Positions 33,046-46,900 of a DNA stretch of 64,000 bases are shown here, one piece after another. The DNA is taken from positions 30,441,001 to 30,505,000 of the forward strand of contig NC_065575.1 of NCBI RefSeq assembly GCF_937616625.2, in the 5' to 3' direction. A program made the position numbers and the translations under genes. Each line of letters starts with the position of its first letter. Within the stretch, counting starts at the first letter, position 1. This DNA comes from Mercurialis annua (Eukaryota > Streptophyta > Magnoliopsida > Malpighiales > Euphorbiaceae). Below the pieces are notes generated by a model. That model was not told the origin of the DNA. It made no database searches and was given only the letters and a program-made list of their open reading frames with translations.

Positions 33046-33380
33046 AACTTGGTATCAGAGCTTTGGTTTCAAACCAAGGCCATTTGCTTGCTATGTGTTT
33101 ACTCTGTTAAGTAAGGTTGTATCTTAGGAACTACTGCGGATATAGGTTTCTGTCATGTCTTTAAAAACGTCATCTTTTGATTTTTAAAATATTCTGCCTA
33201 CACCTATAGGATTGCGTCGAGTCAGTCATTATATGTTGATTTGATGCTGTTAATTGTTAATGCTATTTCACTTGGGTGAATATTTTGTTGCTGTTGATTT
33301 CTAGGGAAATCCTAATTGTTACTTGTTTTGTTTCATACTTGGGTATGAATTATGTGTTATTTAAATTGCTTTTGTTCAAT
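33046..33380 (+). mobile_element. Second element A unit: leader before the E array
   Basis: The sequence after the second LTR repeats 24612-24946 almost exactly. It has the primer-binding site TGGTATCAGAGC (33050-33061), the GTTTCAAACCAAGGCCAT box and the leader motif (33124-33153). It breaks at 33380 in TCAAT, where the E array is inserted, and continues at 51382. Confidence 0.93.
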
Positions 33381-36300
33381 TGTCACGACCCAATTTCATG
33401 AATCGTGACCGGCGCTAGGGTATGGGTATGGTTGTACCAAAACCCGTAGCAAGCCTCGCGGAAATCAAATAAACATTTAAACCTGCAGAAAACTGCTCGG
33501 GGGCAACCGAGACTCCAACCTAGGTCTAGCAATTTATATTGCAGTTCAAATATAAATAATTTAAATATCTTAAATGTTCAACCGCATACCTTATATATAA
33601 CAACATCGTAATCCAGAGTAATCATGCCAAATATAAATAATCGAATAAATCGACAAACCCAAAGTGTAATATCAAATGTAATAACTAAACTAGTTCTACT
33701 GCGGTCTAAGAGTTCGAAAACAGAAACTAGTTTAATAACATAAAAATCTCCGAGGAATCAAAAGAATCGGAGTGGACCAGCTTTCAAATCATAAACCTGG
33801 AAAATTTGGGAAAACAACGGGGTCAGATATACTGAGATGAGTTCGCAATACTATTTACATTTATTAAGTTTAAAACCCTTAAATCAAAACATTTTTATAC
33901 AAATATAATATGATTATGGAATAACAGTATTGAAATGATCCCAGCGTAAGTATGACATAGCATATTGAAAATATAAACCCAGAGTGGACGGGAACAAATC
34001 CTCGTCAAATTACCAGCGTAAGCAAGACCATAGTCTGCCGATCCCAGAGAATATACCGGTGCACACAGTCTCGATACAAGCCTATCGAGTAGCTCGTTTC
34101 AATCCAGATCCATAATCCGTAAAAACAGTTCACAAACATTTATAATATTAAAATATAATGCGGTACTTAATAAAGCGGTAAATAGCACTACAAACTCACT
34201 GCTTGCTTATCCACGTGAATTTTGGCAAACAGCTAACCCTGCGTAGACTCCGAAGCACGAGCAGTCAACGGGTCTAAAACAATATATAAGTTAAAATCCA
34301 TACAACCCCTAACTCTAAGAATACTAGACACCACATAGGACTAGCACAATACCGAGTCAAGCATAAACGTAGCCAGAATAGAATGAACAATTAATCACGT
34401 AATGACCCGAGTCAAAAATGAACCACAACGAGTAACATAATACTAAAATAAATAAATAAGCCAAGTCTATTGGGTTTCCGCTTTAAAATCTGTTCCGAAA
34501 AGTATTACTTAAATAATAAATAAATAATAACTTAAATCAATTTCCTCAAATATTGGGTTAGCCGAGTTACCAATGACTACCAAGCTACCTCACATGTCGA
34601 GTGACCCAAGTCTAATCCGACCAAAAATATTTTATCAAGATATAAACCAGAGTTTATAATTCCCAAAATCACTTTGATAAAATAAGTATAATCATACCCA
34701 ATTATAAACCATAGTTTATAATTATACAATCAACTTGATTAAATAATAAATCAATATTTAAAACGGAACCCAATAGCTTTAACCTCAAGTAACCCAAGTT
34801 ACAATCAAAAACTCTAATCATTTACGTTTATAAAAATTTAGGGGCTAACTGTACTTTAGCCAATTTGATATTTAAAATCAAATTAATTGCTTTTGTTTAT
34901 AATTAAAACAAAATAAACCAGTTACTACCCAAAAACTTAATTAAATAAGTTTTAAAAATGTTTAACGGCTAAACTGTAATTTAGCCAATTTGTTATTCGA
35001 AATCCAATATAATTACCCAAGTAATTATATAAATTTAGGTTATAAAATACTTATGGTTTCTTATTATGAAAATCAAATATTTAACTTTATATTTTAAATA
35101 CACGTTTTAGAGTCAAAACGTAACTTTAACCAAAATGTCACACTTAATCAAAATTTGCAAAACAATAATTACTCACGTTAGTTACTAAATCAAAGGTTTA
35201 TAACATTTATCGTTTTAAACCTAATTACCAAAACGATTTAATTTTAAATGAACAAACTTGTAGTTAACCACTTTTATTAAACTAAAAACCTATAAATCTA
35301 AAGGGCCACATGCATGGTAGAATAAACCATGAATTTCAATTTAACTAATTATACACACAGCACTATCATTATCATGCCTAATCTTAAAGAAAAATCCATG
35401 TTCCACACCTTATCAACCATTCGGCCAATTCAAAGAAATGGATTACTGATTGAACAACACCTTGACAACTTAAACAATATACTCATCATCTCTAGCATGA
35501 TCAGCCATAGACTTTCAAGTATAGAACTTCCCTAAGTAAGAAACAAGTTTCAGCAACCATGAACTCAATTAACGGCGGTAATTATAAGAATTTAGCAAAC
35601 GGCAATTCGGACCAATCACAAGTTTAAGCAAAAGGTCAACTACTATATTCATAACATGATACATAAAGCATAAAGGCAGCCATGAAATCAAAAAAAACCG
35701 CAGCAGTAATGCATGAACACGTCGAATCGGAACGACAATGAACGGAGAGATTTTTACGTACCGTAATTGGTTTCGACACGTAGGGATATATGAGAACGAT
35801 GAGTAATGATGAAGCGTCGTAAGAAACTCAGATTTAAGCTAGCATAATAAATAATATGAGTTATGAAACGGTGTTACGATATCGAATCGAAACAAAGAAA
35901 AAGAGACGAGATTACTTACCGAGATTAATGTGAATGGAGGGGATGAAAGTGTGATGTTTCAAAATGTCTAGAGAGAGTGGCGGCTAGGGTTCAGAAAAGA
36001 AAAAAAAAAGAATAGGGTTTTAAAAATAAGAAAACAAATGAAAAGAAAAACAAATGCAGAAATTTATTCTGCTACAAAGTTGGTCTATGCTTCTTATACA
36101 TGAAGCATAAGAAAAACGTAATGGGCTTCTTAATGGCTTGTTAATGGCCATGTAAAAAAAATAAGAAATGGGCTAATACTAAAAGATGTTGCATGGCCCA
36201 AATAAATAAAGGATGGCTACATTACTTGGAAGAAAATTTAATAAGGGATGCATGTCTTTTTTTTCCTATGCATGGCAAAGTATATATTATATTATTGAAT

Positions 36301-36465
36301 AAATAATATACATAGGCCAAAATTTAATAATATAAACCTAACACGAACCGAACCACAACCGAATCAACAAACGACTCTAATAAAAATATTTAATAAAAAT
36401 AAAAATAATTTACCTAAAATTTGACGGAATGCAAAAATAAAAATTTAAAAATACGGGATATTACA
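33381..36465 (-). mobile_element. Element E LTR 1 (leftmost)
   Basis: 3085 bp; plus-strand text TGTCACGACCC...GGGATATTACA. On the minus strand this is the 3' LTR of the array. Private differences include GAATATACC (near 34044) where the other two copies have GTATATACC. Confidence 0.95.
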
Positions 36466-38787
36466 TTCTCCCCAACTTATTAAAATTTCGTCCTCGAATT
36501 TAAAACATAACCATCGACATACCACATAACATAAAGTTACACGTCTAGCTGAACAAAATGTACAAAGCCGATAATAAAACGCATCCACAAGGTACCCAAC
36601 GTAAATAGGGACAACAAAAACAACAAAACTGCAAACGACTTATGTCATCAAAGAACAGTTCTCAACCAAAAAACTAACCCAACTGTAATTAAAGGTATTA
36701 CATGCTCAACGACATACGCACACTCGTAGGAAAAAAAATCAGCAGGTTGTCTTTCATAACAACTCAAAACATTCAGTTGCAAAAACCGAACACACTCAAA
36801 GGTCACCAAAGTACCGACACAACTTCCACTAGGCATAAACGATAACGCAACTCTAGGTGAGATCAACTAAGATAAAACAAACTCTATTACACAACACTCG
36901 GCTGATATACTTAGAATAATTAAGAACGAATCTCGAATCTCAAAACTGACACTGGTTCACAATATAAGCGATCACAACCCACATATGTACCAAATTCAGT
37001 CTCTAACAATTAGGTGCTCCAACTAATAATAACAAAAAAAATTCAACTGAAGTCACAATTACTCTATGCCGGAGTGGCTTCCAAAACCAGCTCGAAACTC
37101 ATCTATTATAAAATCCTCAATACCCAATACAAGATCAAGCACTAAGATCGACTATAGTTCTTATAATTCCAAACTCTTTTGCCTCAAACAAAAATAAGGA
37201 TACTGCAAACATAGCTGATAAAATTTATTGTTCTAAAACAATTTCTTACTTCCACTTATAACATCTCGACATCAAAAATAATCGGAAAAAAACCCAATAA
37301 ACTTCCGATAATATTTCGGTTCCACAACAACACTATAATAATCATCCAATCCTGATGATTAATACCAACTCGATAATACTATTAACTTGCGAATCATAAA
37401 ATACAAGACGCATGCCGTTTATTCCCAAGAACACGTGAACTTGACTCATAATAATAGAATCTCCAAATTAACAATAAACAACTTCAATTACCATGATTCC
37501 TCCAATCATTTAGAAACATAAATCCCAACTAAACTAAACATCGATTGCATCTCACTACACAATCTAAAATTTTATCGCTCACACCAAGGGTTTAACCACT
37601 GACCCAAACATTACAATAATATCCATAATCAATAAAATCGATCAACCAATCATGGTTGTCGAAACCTATTAACCGCGATTCCCGATTCTCAAATCAACTA
37701 TCTCATATAACCAAATCGAACTCAAATTCTCTAAATTTTTCAATCAATTGACTATTGCCTCGTATACAACGAGGGATCAACACGACCAGTTTACTACGAC
37801 CGGATTGTTAGTTATGCTCAAAACCAACCCCTGTGGGTAATTTTTTTTTTATACCAAATATGTTATATACAAAATTTTCCACCCTGTTTAAAAGACTTTA
37901 CGTCTTACACCTCCTTTTATATTAAAATCGAAGTGCATTTACCGTTTAAAAAACCATCAGTTTTGTAAACCCCTGAAAATTTTCAAAATATTCGCACTTT
38001 GAATCCGCAAATTCCCCTTACATTTAAAAACGTTTGCAAATTTGAGAAACAGTTCACCTGACAAAATTTATGTTATCTATAAATCAATCTTGCTAAAATA
38101 ATTTATACTTTTCTCGTAAAAAATCAAACTCTGACAAAATACTCCATATTCAAAATACCCATTGATGTTTCAAACATCAAAATTTAAGTCGCTTCCAAAT
38201 CTTACTCTCAAACAAAAAACACAATTTGAAGAAATCGTTTAACCGAAAAAAAAATTATTATTTCTTTTGAATCAAATTTGACCAAATTTCTTCCTTTCCT
38301 TAGAAGGTAAAGTTTAGCAATTCAAATCTATATGTTTGTGAAATACCTATATATCGATATACAAAAATACTTGTACAAATTCAAGATAAAGTTTCCTTTA
38401 AAAACGTAGTGTATATAGACACATGAGCATAACCAATATTCTTAATCCACAAATCCTTAAATTACAAATCGGCAATTATCAAGAAAACTTTCTATTCTGA
38501 AATACTCTATACCGCACTTAGCACATCAAAAAATCTCGAGCGCAAACCTCAAAGCCATTATTATTTCCTAAGAAGCATAAGATTTTGAAAACACTAATCG
38601 ATCTCTAACAATGTAATCGTCCGAAATTCACCACCATCATCACAGAGTATTTGTCTAGCTACCTTTCCGTAACAGTTTCAAATCGTTTGAAATCCAACAA
38701 CTTTATAAATAAATTCATTACAATGTGACTCGCGAGCTCTTTTCAAAACATCTTTTTCAAAACTCTTTGTCGATAAAATTCATTTTA

Positions 38788-38995
38788 CATAATTGTGCGC
38801 CAGGGTGATGACATCTCTCATCCCCAAAGAGTTGCATCCAATCCTAATCATTTCTATGCACGTGATGAATGTACTATTATGCATGTATCAAATATTTTTT
38901 TTTTATCTTTATTTAGTGAACATACTCAGTGCTCAATGCAATCCTATTCGTGACATTCAAAATGCATGTTCATGATATGTCTGGGCACAATTACG
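38788..38995 (-). repeat. Shared foldback block, E internal 1
   Basis: Bounded by CATAATTGTGCGCCAG and CTGGGCACAATTACG (inverted, imperfect), with GTGATGACATCTCTCATC inside. Homologous to 19633-19816 in C and 55838-56040 in B. Confidence 0.75.
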
Positions 38996-40726
38996 TGTTG
39001 AAAATATTTCAAACATTATAAAAATTCAACCTTTGAAATCAACTCCTCAATAAAATATTTGTTAGACGTTACACTCTGTGAGATGTGCACTCGATTACCT
39101 CAAAATATCTCTCAAATTCCTTACTTGCAACCTACCAACATTCTATGCTATATAACAACTCAACCTAATAACTGTTACAACTCTTCCGCATAAATATCTT
39201 ATCAACCTCAACCCTAATTGAAATTCACTCTCAAGGAAATAATACATCAAAACGTTCCTCCAAAACTTACCGCCAGCTTCCGCATCGCATCATCAATATT
39301 GATGGAAACACCAGTGTATTAATACACCGATCTATCTTCTCGTTTCAGAGTTTCCAATATCCGTTCTAGGATGATCAGAAGTCATCAACCAATCCAAGGG
39401 AATATTTCCTCGTCTTCCTTGATATCGAAACCCGAAGATTTTGATCCACGAATCAAATATCAAGGTAAGCCAACTTCGACCACGTTAAAAAATCATCTCA
39501 CGTGCTACTCCACACGAAAAGACAAACAAATACAATCAACTTAGTCCAACAGACAAGGGAGTTACACGGCTAATTTTATCTTCAACAGATTACGAATTCT
39601 ATGAACCACAATTCACCCAAGCATGCCATTGAACACAATTAACCCCAAATATACTTAAAAGACAAATCAGGACATGCCACAACAAGCTTGAATCCTTGTA
39701 TCAAAATCAGTTTGCAATAATATCACCTTTTAAGAATACGCTTCAAAATTTATTTTGAAATTTTAATGTCAAATACGAAAACTTCCAAATTTTGTTGAGT
39801 CCCACGGTTAAAATAAAATCACAATTTGTAAAAATATCTGCCTATTAATCAATTGCTTTAAAACGATACCCAAGTATCTCAACCATAAAATATTGAGCTA
39901 GCCGAGTCATTACAACTACCAAGCTCAATTCCTAAATTTGGGTGACCTAAGTCGAACCCAAAACAACAGTTTATAAAAAGTATTCAAAATATTTGTAAAT
40001 CCGGAAAAATATTTTAATAAAATTTCCATCCTTTCAAATTTGGGAGCTCAACTTAAACTAACCGCTAAACGGTAATTTAAAACTCAAGTAATAAATCTTT
40101 GATTTTAAACATCTATCCCGTAAATCCCAAAAATTCAAAATGCAATAAAAATTCTCTTTACTAGCAACTTAACCAAAAATCAAACCTTTTGATGAATTAA
40201 AATCAAACCTCTTTTCTGATTCTGCGTCAAAACACAATTTAAAATAAAACCACTTTTCTCAATGTCAACCATAAAATAACGTATGGTCAAACAATGTATG
40301 ACCACTAAACATGATAAAGATTTAACAATCAAAGTCTTTAACACCAGAAATAAAGCCAAAGCCTAACAAAATATTTATTTATTTTTAATAATCTATGTTT
40401 TCCGCCAAAACTCAGAACTACTCACCAAATAACTCAGCGTTATTAAAATCATCCAAGGCATAAGAGCCAAAGTTTTTCAAACAACATTATACCCAAATAT
40501 GAATTTAGATAACATCATCAACTAAAGATTTTCAAAGAAATCAGAAGCAATTTTAATCACCCAGGTGAAACAACCTCAACATGATAAAACGCAGCAAGTA
40601 ACATCCAAGTGAAATTAATTGTCAATCATAGCATCAACACCAAGTAAAGACTGACAGACATCACCTATAGGATGTAGGCTGAAAGTTTAAAAACAGAAGA
40701 TGATGTTTTAAAAGACAAGACATGAA

Positions 40727-40750
40727 TCCTAATTCCGCAGTAGTTCCTAT
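40727..40750 (-). promoter_or_regulatory. Shared leader motif, E internal 1
   Basis: On the minus strand ATAGGAACTACTGCGGAATT followed by AGGA, about 75-80 nt after the primer-binding site; the same motif as in A, B and C. The second copy is at 48187-48210. Confidence 0.72.
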
Positions 40751-40837
40751 GACACGACACCAACTTATCATGCCAAGAACACATAACAATTAACATGTAT
40801 AAGGCCTTGGTTTGAAACCAGGCTTTGATACCAACTT

Positions 40838-43800
40838 TGTCACTACCCAATTTCATGAATCGTGACCGGCGCTAGGGTATGGGTATGGTTGTACCAAAAC
40901 CCGTAGCAAGCCTCGCGGAAATCAAATAAACATTTAAACCTGCAGAAAACTGCTCGGGGGCAACCGAGACTCCAACCTAGGTCTAGCAATTTATATTGCA
41001 GTTCAAATATAAATAATTTAAATATCTTAAATGTTCAACCGCATACCTTATATATAACAACATCGTAATCCAGAGTAATCATGCCAAATATAAATAATCG
41101 AATAAATCGACAAATCCAAAGTGTAATATCAAATGTAATAACTAAACTAGTTCTACTGCGGTCTAAGAGTTCGAAAACAGAAACTAGTTTAATAACATAA
41201 AAATCTCCGAGGAATCAAAAGAATCGGAGTGGACCAGCTTTCAAATCATAAACCTGGAAAATTTGGGAAAACAACGGGGTCAGATATACTGAGATGAGTT
41301 CGCAATACTATTTACATTTATTAAGTTTAAAACCCTTAAATCAAAACATTTTTATACAAATATAATATGATTATGGAATAACAGTATTGAAATGATCCCA
41401 GCGTAAGTATGACATAGCATATTGAAAATATAAACCCAGAGTGGACGGGAACAAATCCTCGTCAAATTACCAGCGTAAGCAAGACCATAGTCTGCCGATC
41501 CCAGAGTATATACCGGTGCACACAGTCTCGATACAAGCCTATCGAGTAGCTCGTTTCAATCCAGATCCATAATCCGTAAAAACAGTTCACAAACATTTAT
41601 AATATTAAAATATAATGCGGTACTTAATAAAGCGGTAAATAGCACTACAAACTCACTGCTTGCTTATCCACGTGAATTTTGGCAAACAGCTAACCCTGCG
41701 TAGACTCCGAAGCACGAGCAGTCAACGGGTCTAAAACAATATATAAGTTAAAATCCATACAACCCCTAACTCTAAGAATACTAGACACCACATAGGACTA
41801 GCACAATACCGAGTCAAGCATAAACGTAGCCAGAATAGAATGAACAATTAATCACGTAATGACCCGAGTCAAAAATGAACCACAACGAGTAACATAATAC
41901 TCAAATAAATAAATAAGCCAAGTCTATTGGGCTTCCGCTTTAAAATCTGTTCCGAAAAGTATTACTTAAATAATAAATAAATAATAACTTAAACCAATTT
42001 CCTCAAATATTGGGTTAGCCGAGTTACCAATAACTACCAAGCTACCTCACATGTCGAGTGACCCAAGTCTAATCCGACCAAAAATATTTTATCAAGATAT
42101 AAACCAGAGTTTATAATTCCCAAAATCACTTTGATAAAATAAGTATAATCATACCCAATTATAAACCATAGTTTATAATTATACAATCAACTTGATTAAA
42201 TAATAAATCAATATTTAAAACGGAACCCAATAGCTTTAACCTCAAGTAACCCAAGTTACAATCAAAAACTCTAATCATTTACGTTTATAAAAATTTAGGG
42301 GCTAACTGTACTTTAGCCAATTTGATATTTAAAATCAAATTAATTGCTTTTGTTTATAATTAAAACAAAATAAACCAGTTACTACCCAAAAACTTAATTA
42401 AATAAGTTTTAAAAATGTTTAACGGCTAAACTGTAATTTAGCCAATTTGTTATTCGAAATCCAATATAATTACCCAAGTAATTATATAAATTTAGGTTAT
42501 AAAATACTTATGGTTTCTTATTATGAAAATCAAATATTTAACTTGATATTTTAAATACACGTTTTAGAGTCAAAACGTAACTTTAACCAAAATGTCACAC
42601 TTAATCAAAATTTGCAAAACAATAATTACTCACGTTAGTTACTAAATCAAAGGTTTATAACATTTATCGTTTTAAACCTAATTACCAAAACGATTTAATT
42701 TTAAATGAACAAACTTGTAGTTAACCACTTTTATTAAACTAAAAACCTATAAATCTAAAGGGCCACATGCATGGTAGAATAAACCATGAATTTCAATTTA
42801 ACTAATTATACACACAGCACTATCATTATCATGCCTAATCTTAAAGAAAAATCCATGTTCCACACCTTATCAACCATTCGGCCAATTCAAAGAAATGGAT
42901 TACTGATTGAACAACACCTTGACAACTTAAACAATATACTCATCATCTCTAGCATGATCAGCCATAGACTTTCAAGTATAGAACTTCCCTAAGTAAGAAA
43001 CAAGTTTCAGCAACCATGAACTCAATTAACGGCGGTAATTATAAGAATTTAGCAAACGGCAATTCGGACCAATCACAAGTTTAAGCAAAAGGTCAACTAC
43101 TATATTCATAACATGATACATAAAGCATAAAGGCAGCCATGAAATCAAAAAAAACCGCAGCAGTAATGCATGAACACGTCGAATCGGAACGACAATGAAC
43201 GGAGAGATTTTTACGTACCGTAATTGGTTTCGACACGTAGGGATATATGAGAACGATGAGTAATGATGAAGCGTCGTAAGAAACTCAGATTTAAGCTAGC
43301 ATAATAAATAATATGAGTTATGAAACGGTGTTACGATATCGAATCGAAACAAAGAAAAAGAGACGAGATTACTTACCGAGATTAATGTGAATGGAGGGGA
43401 TGAAAGTGTGATGTTTCAAAATGTCTAGAGAGAGTGGCGGCTAGGGTTCAGAAAAGAAAAAAAAAAGAATAGGGTTTTAAAAATAAGAAAACAAATGAAA
43501 AGAAAAACAAATGCAGAAATTTATTCTGCTACAAAGTTGGTCTATGCTTCTTATACATGAAGCATAAGAAAAACGTAATGGGCTTCTTAATGGCTTGTTA
43601 ATGGCCATGTAAAAAAAATAAGAAATGGGCTAATACTAAAAGATGTTGCATGGCCCAAATAAATAAAGGATGGCTACATTACTTGGAAGAAAATTTAATA
43701 AGGGATGCATGTCTTTTTTTTCCTATGCATGGCAAAGTATATATTATATTATTGAATAAATAATATACATAGGCCAAAATTTAATAATATAAACCTAACA

Positions 43801-43922
43801 CGAACCGAACCACAACCGAATCAACAAACGACTCTAATAAAAATATTTAATAAAAATAAAAATAATTTACCTAAAATTTGACGGAATGCAAAAATAAAAA
43901 TTTAAAAATACGGGATATTACA
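40838..43922 (-). mobile_element. Element E LTR 2 (shared middle LTR)
   Basis: 3085 bp. It starts TGTCACTACCC where the other copies have TGTCACGACCC. It serves both internal regions: a primer-binding site lies on its left and a polypurine tract on its right. Confidence 0.95.
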
Positions 43923-46900
43923 TTCTCCCCAACTTATTAAAATTTCGTCCTCGAATTTAAAACATAACCATCGACATACCACATAACATAAAGTTACACG
44001 TCTAGCTGAACAAAATGTACAAAGCCGATAATAAAACGCATCCACAAGGTACCCAACGTAAATAGGGACAACAAAAACAACAAAACTGCAAACGACTTAT
44101 GTCATCAAAGAACAGTTCTCAACCAAAAAACTAACCCAACTGTAATTAAAGGTATTACATGCTCAACGACATACGCACACTCGTAGGAAAAAAAATCAGC
44201 AGGTTGTCTTTCATAACAACTCAAAACATTCAGTTGCAAAAACCGAACACACTCAAAGGTCACCAAAGTACCGACACAACTTCCACTAGGCATAAACGAT
44301 AACGCAACTCTAGGTGAAATCAACTAAGATAAAACAAACTCTATTACACAACACTCGGCTGATATACTTAGGATAATTAAGAACGAATCTCGAATCTCAA
44401 AACTGACACTGGTTCACAATATAAGCGATCACAACCCACATATGTACCAAATTCAGTCTCTAACAATTAGGTGCTCCAACTAATAATAACAAAAAAAATT
44501 CAACTGAAGTCACAATTACTCTATGCCGGAGTGGCTTCCAAAACCAGCTCGAAACTCATCTATTATAAAATCCTCAATACCCAATACAAGATCAAGCACT
44601 AAGATCGACTATAGTTCTTATAATTCCAAACTCTTTTGCCTCAAACAAAAATAAGGATACTGCAAACATAGCTGATAAAATTTATTGTTCTAAAACAATT
44701 TCTTACTTCCACTTATAACATCTCGACATCAAAAATAATCGGAAAAAAACCCAATAAACTTCCGATAATATTTCGGTTCCACAACAACACTATAATAATC
44801 ATCCAATCCTGATGATTAATACCAACTCGATAATACTATTAACTTGCGAATCATAAAATACAAGACGCATGCCGTTTATTCCCAAGAACACGTGAACTTG
44901 ACTCATAATAATAGAATCTCCAAATTAACAATAAACAACGTCAATTACCATGATTCCTCCAATCATTTAGAAACATAAAGTCCCAACTAAACTAAACATC
45001 GATTGCATCTCACTACACAATCTAAAATTTTATCGCTCACACCAAGGGTTTAACCACTGACCCAAACATTACAATAATATCCATAATCAACAAAATCGAT
45101 CAACCAATCATGGTTGTCGAAACCTATTAACCGCGATTCCCGATTCTCAAATCAACTATCTCATATAACCAAATCGAACTCAAATTCTCTAAATTTTTCA
45201 ATCAATTGACTATTGCCTCGTATACAACGAGGGATCAACACGACCAGTTTACTACGACCGGATTGTTAGTTATGCTCAAAACCAACCCCTGTGGGTAAAT
45301 TTTTTTTTATACCAAATATGTTATATACAAAATTTTCCACCCTGTATAAAAGACTTTACGTCTTACACCTCCTTTTATATTAAAATCGAAGTGCATTTAC
45401 CGTTTAAAAAACCATCAGTTTTCTAAACCCCTGAAAATTTTCAAAATATTCGCACTTTGAATCCGCAAATTCCCCTTACATTTAAATACGTTTGCAAATT
45501 TGAGAAACAGTTCACCTGACAAAATTTATGTTATCTATAAATCAATCTTGCTAAAATAATTTATACTTTTCTCGTAAAAAATCAAACTCTGACAAAATAC
45601 TCCATATTCAAAATACCCATTGATGTTTCAAACATCAAAATTTAAGTCGCTTCCAAATCTTACTCTCAAACAAAAAACACAATTTGAAGAAATCGTTTAA
45701 CCGAAAAAAAAATTATTATTTCTTTTGAATCAAATTTGACCAAATTTCTTCCTTTCCTTAGAAGGTAAAGTTTAGCAATTCAAATCTATATGTTTGTGAA
45801 ATACCTATATATCAATATACAAAAATACTTGTACAAATTCAAGATAAAGTTTCCTTTAAAAACGTAGTGTATATAGACACATGAGCATAACCAATATTCT
45901 TAATCCACAAATCCTTAAATTACAAATCGGCAATTATCAAGAAAACTTTCTATTCTGAAATACTCTATACCGCACTTAGCACATCAAAAAATCTCGAGCG
46001 CAAACCTCAAAGCCATTATTATTTCCTAAGAAGCATAAGATTTTGAAAACACTAATCGATCTCTAACAATGTAATCGTCCGAAATTCACCACCATCATCA
46101 CAGAGTATTTGTCTAGCTACCTTTCCGTAACAGTTTCAAATCGTTTGAAATCCAACAACTTTATAAATAAATTCATTACAATGTGACTCGCGAGCTCTTT
46201 TCAAAACATCTTTTTCAAAACTCTTTGTCGATAAAATTCATTTTACATAATTGTGCGCCAGGGTGATGACATCTCTCATCCCCAAAGAGTTGCATCCAAT
46301 CCTAATCATTTCTATGCACGTGATGAATGTACTATTATGCATGTATCAAATATTTTTTTGTTTATCTTTATTTAGTGAACATACTCAGTGCTCAATGCAA
46401 TCCTATTCGTGACATTCAAAATGCATGTTCATGATATGTCTGGGCACAATTACGTGTTGAAAATATTTCAAACATTATAAAAATTCAACCTTTGAAATCA
46501 ACTCCTCAATAAAATATTTGTTAGACGTTACACTCTGTGAGATGTGCACTCGATTACCTCAAAATATCTCTCAAATTCCTTACTTGCAACCTACCAACAT
46601 TCTATGCTATATAACAACTCAACCTAATAACTGTTACAACTCTTCCGCATAAATATCTTATCAACCTCAACCCTAATTGAAATTCACTCTCAAGGAAATA
46701 ATACATCAAAACGTTCCTCCAAAACTTACCGCCAGCTTCCGCATCGCATCATCAATATTGATGGAAACACCAGTGTATTAATACACCGATCTATCTTCTC
46801 GTTTCAGAGTTTCCAATATCCGTTCTAGGATGATCAGAAGTCATCAACCAATCCAAGGGAATATTTCCTCGTCTTCCTTGATATCGAAACCCGAAGATTT

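Larger units (their letters stand above)
36466..40837 (-). mobile_element. Element E internal region 1, no coding capacity
   Basis: 4372 bp. The primer-binding-site complement GCTTTGATACCA is at 40822-40833, the leader motif at 40727-40750, the shared foldback block at 38788-38995, and the polypurine-tract complement TTCTCCCCAACTTAT at 36466-36480. No frame matches gag or pol on either strand. The part at about 39850-40200 resembles LTR sequence of this group (TAGCCGAGT...CTACCAAGCT...GGGTGACCTAAGTC). This fits a large retrotransposon derivative (LARD). Confidence 0.88.

Noticed and set aside
35329..35535. A 68-codon frame repeated three times (also 42786 and 50245)
   Set aside because: It lies in all three E LTRs and is identical only because the copies are young; it has no protein match and is antisense to the element.
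36648..36866. A 72-codon minus-strand frame near the E 3' end (also 44105)
   Set aside because: No family match, and conserved only between very recent duplicates.
40665..40856. A 63-codon minus-strand frame (also 48124) across the E leader
   Set aside because: It spans the LTR edge, primer-binding site and leader motif and resembles no gag; taken as chance.
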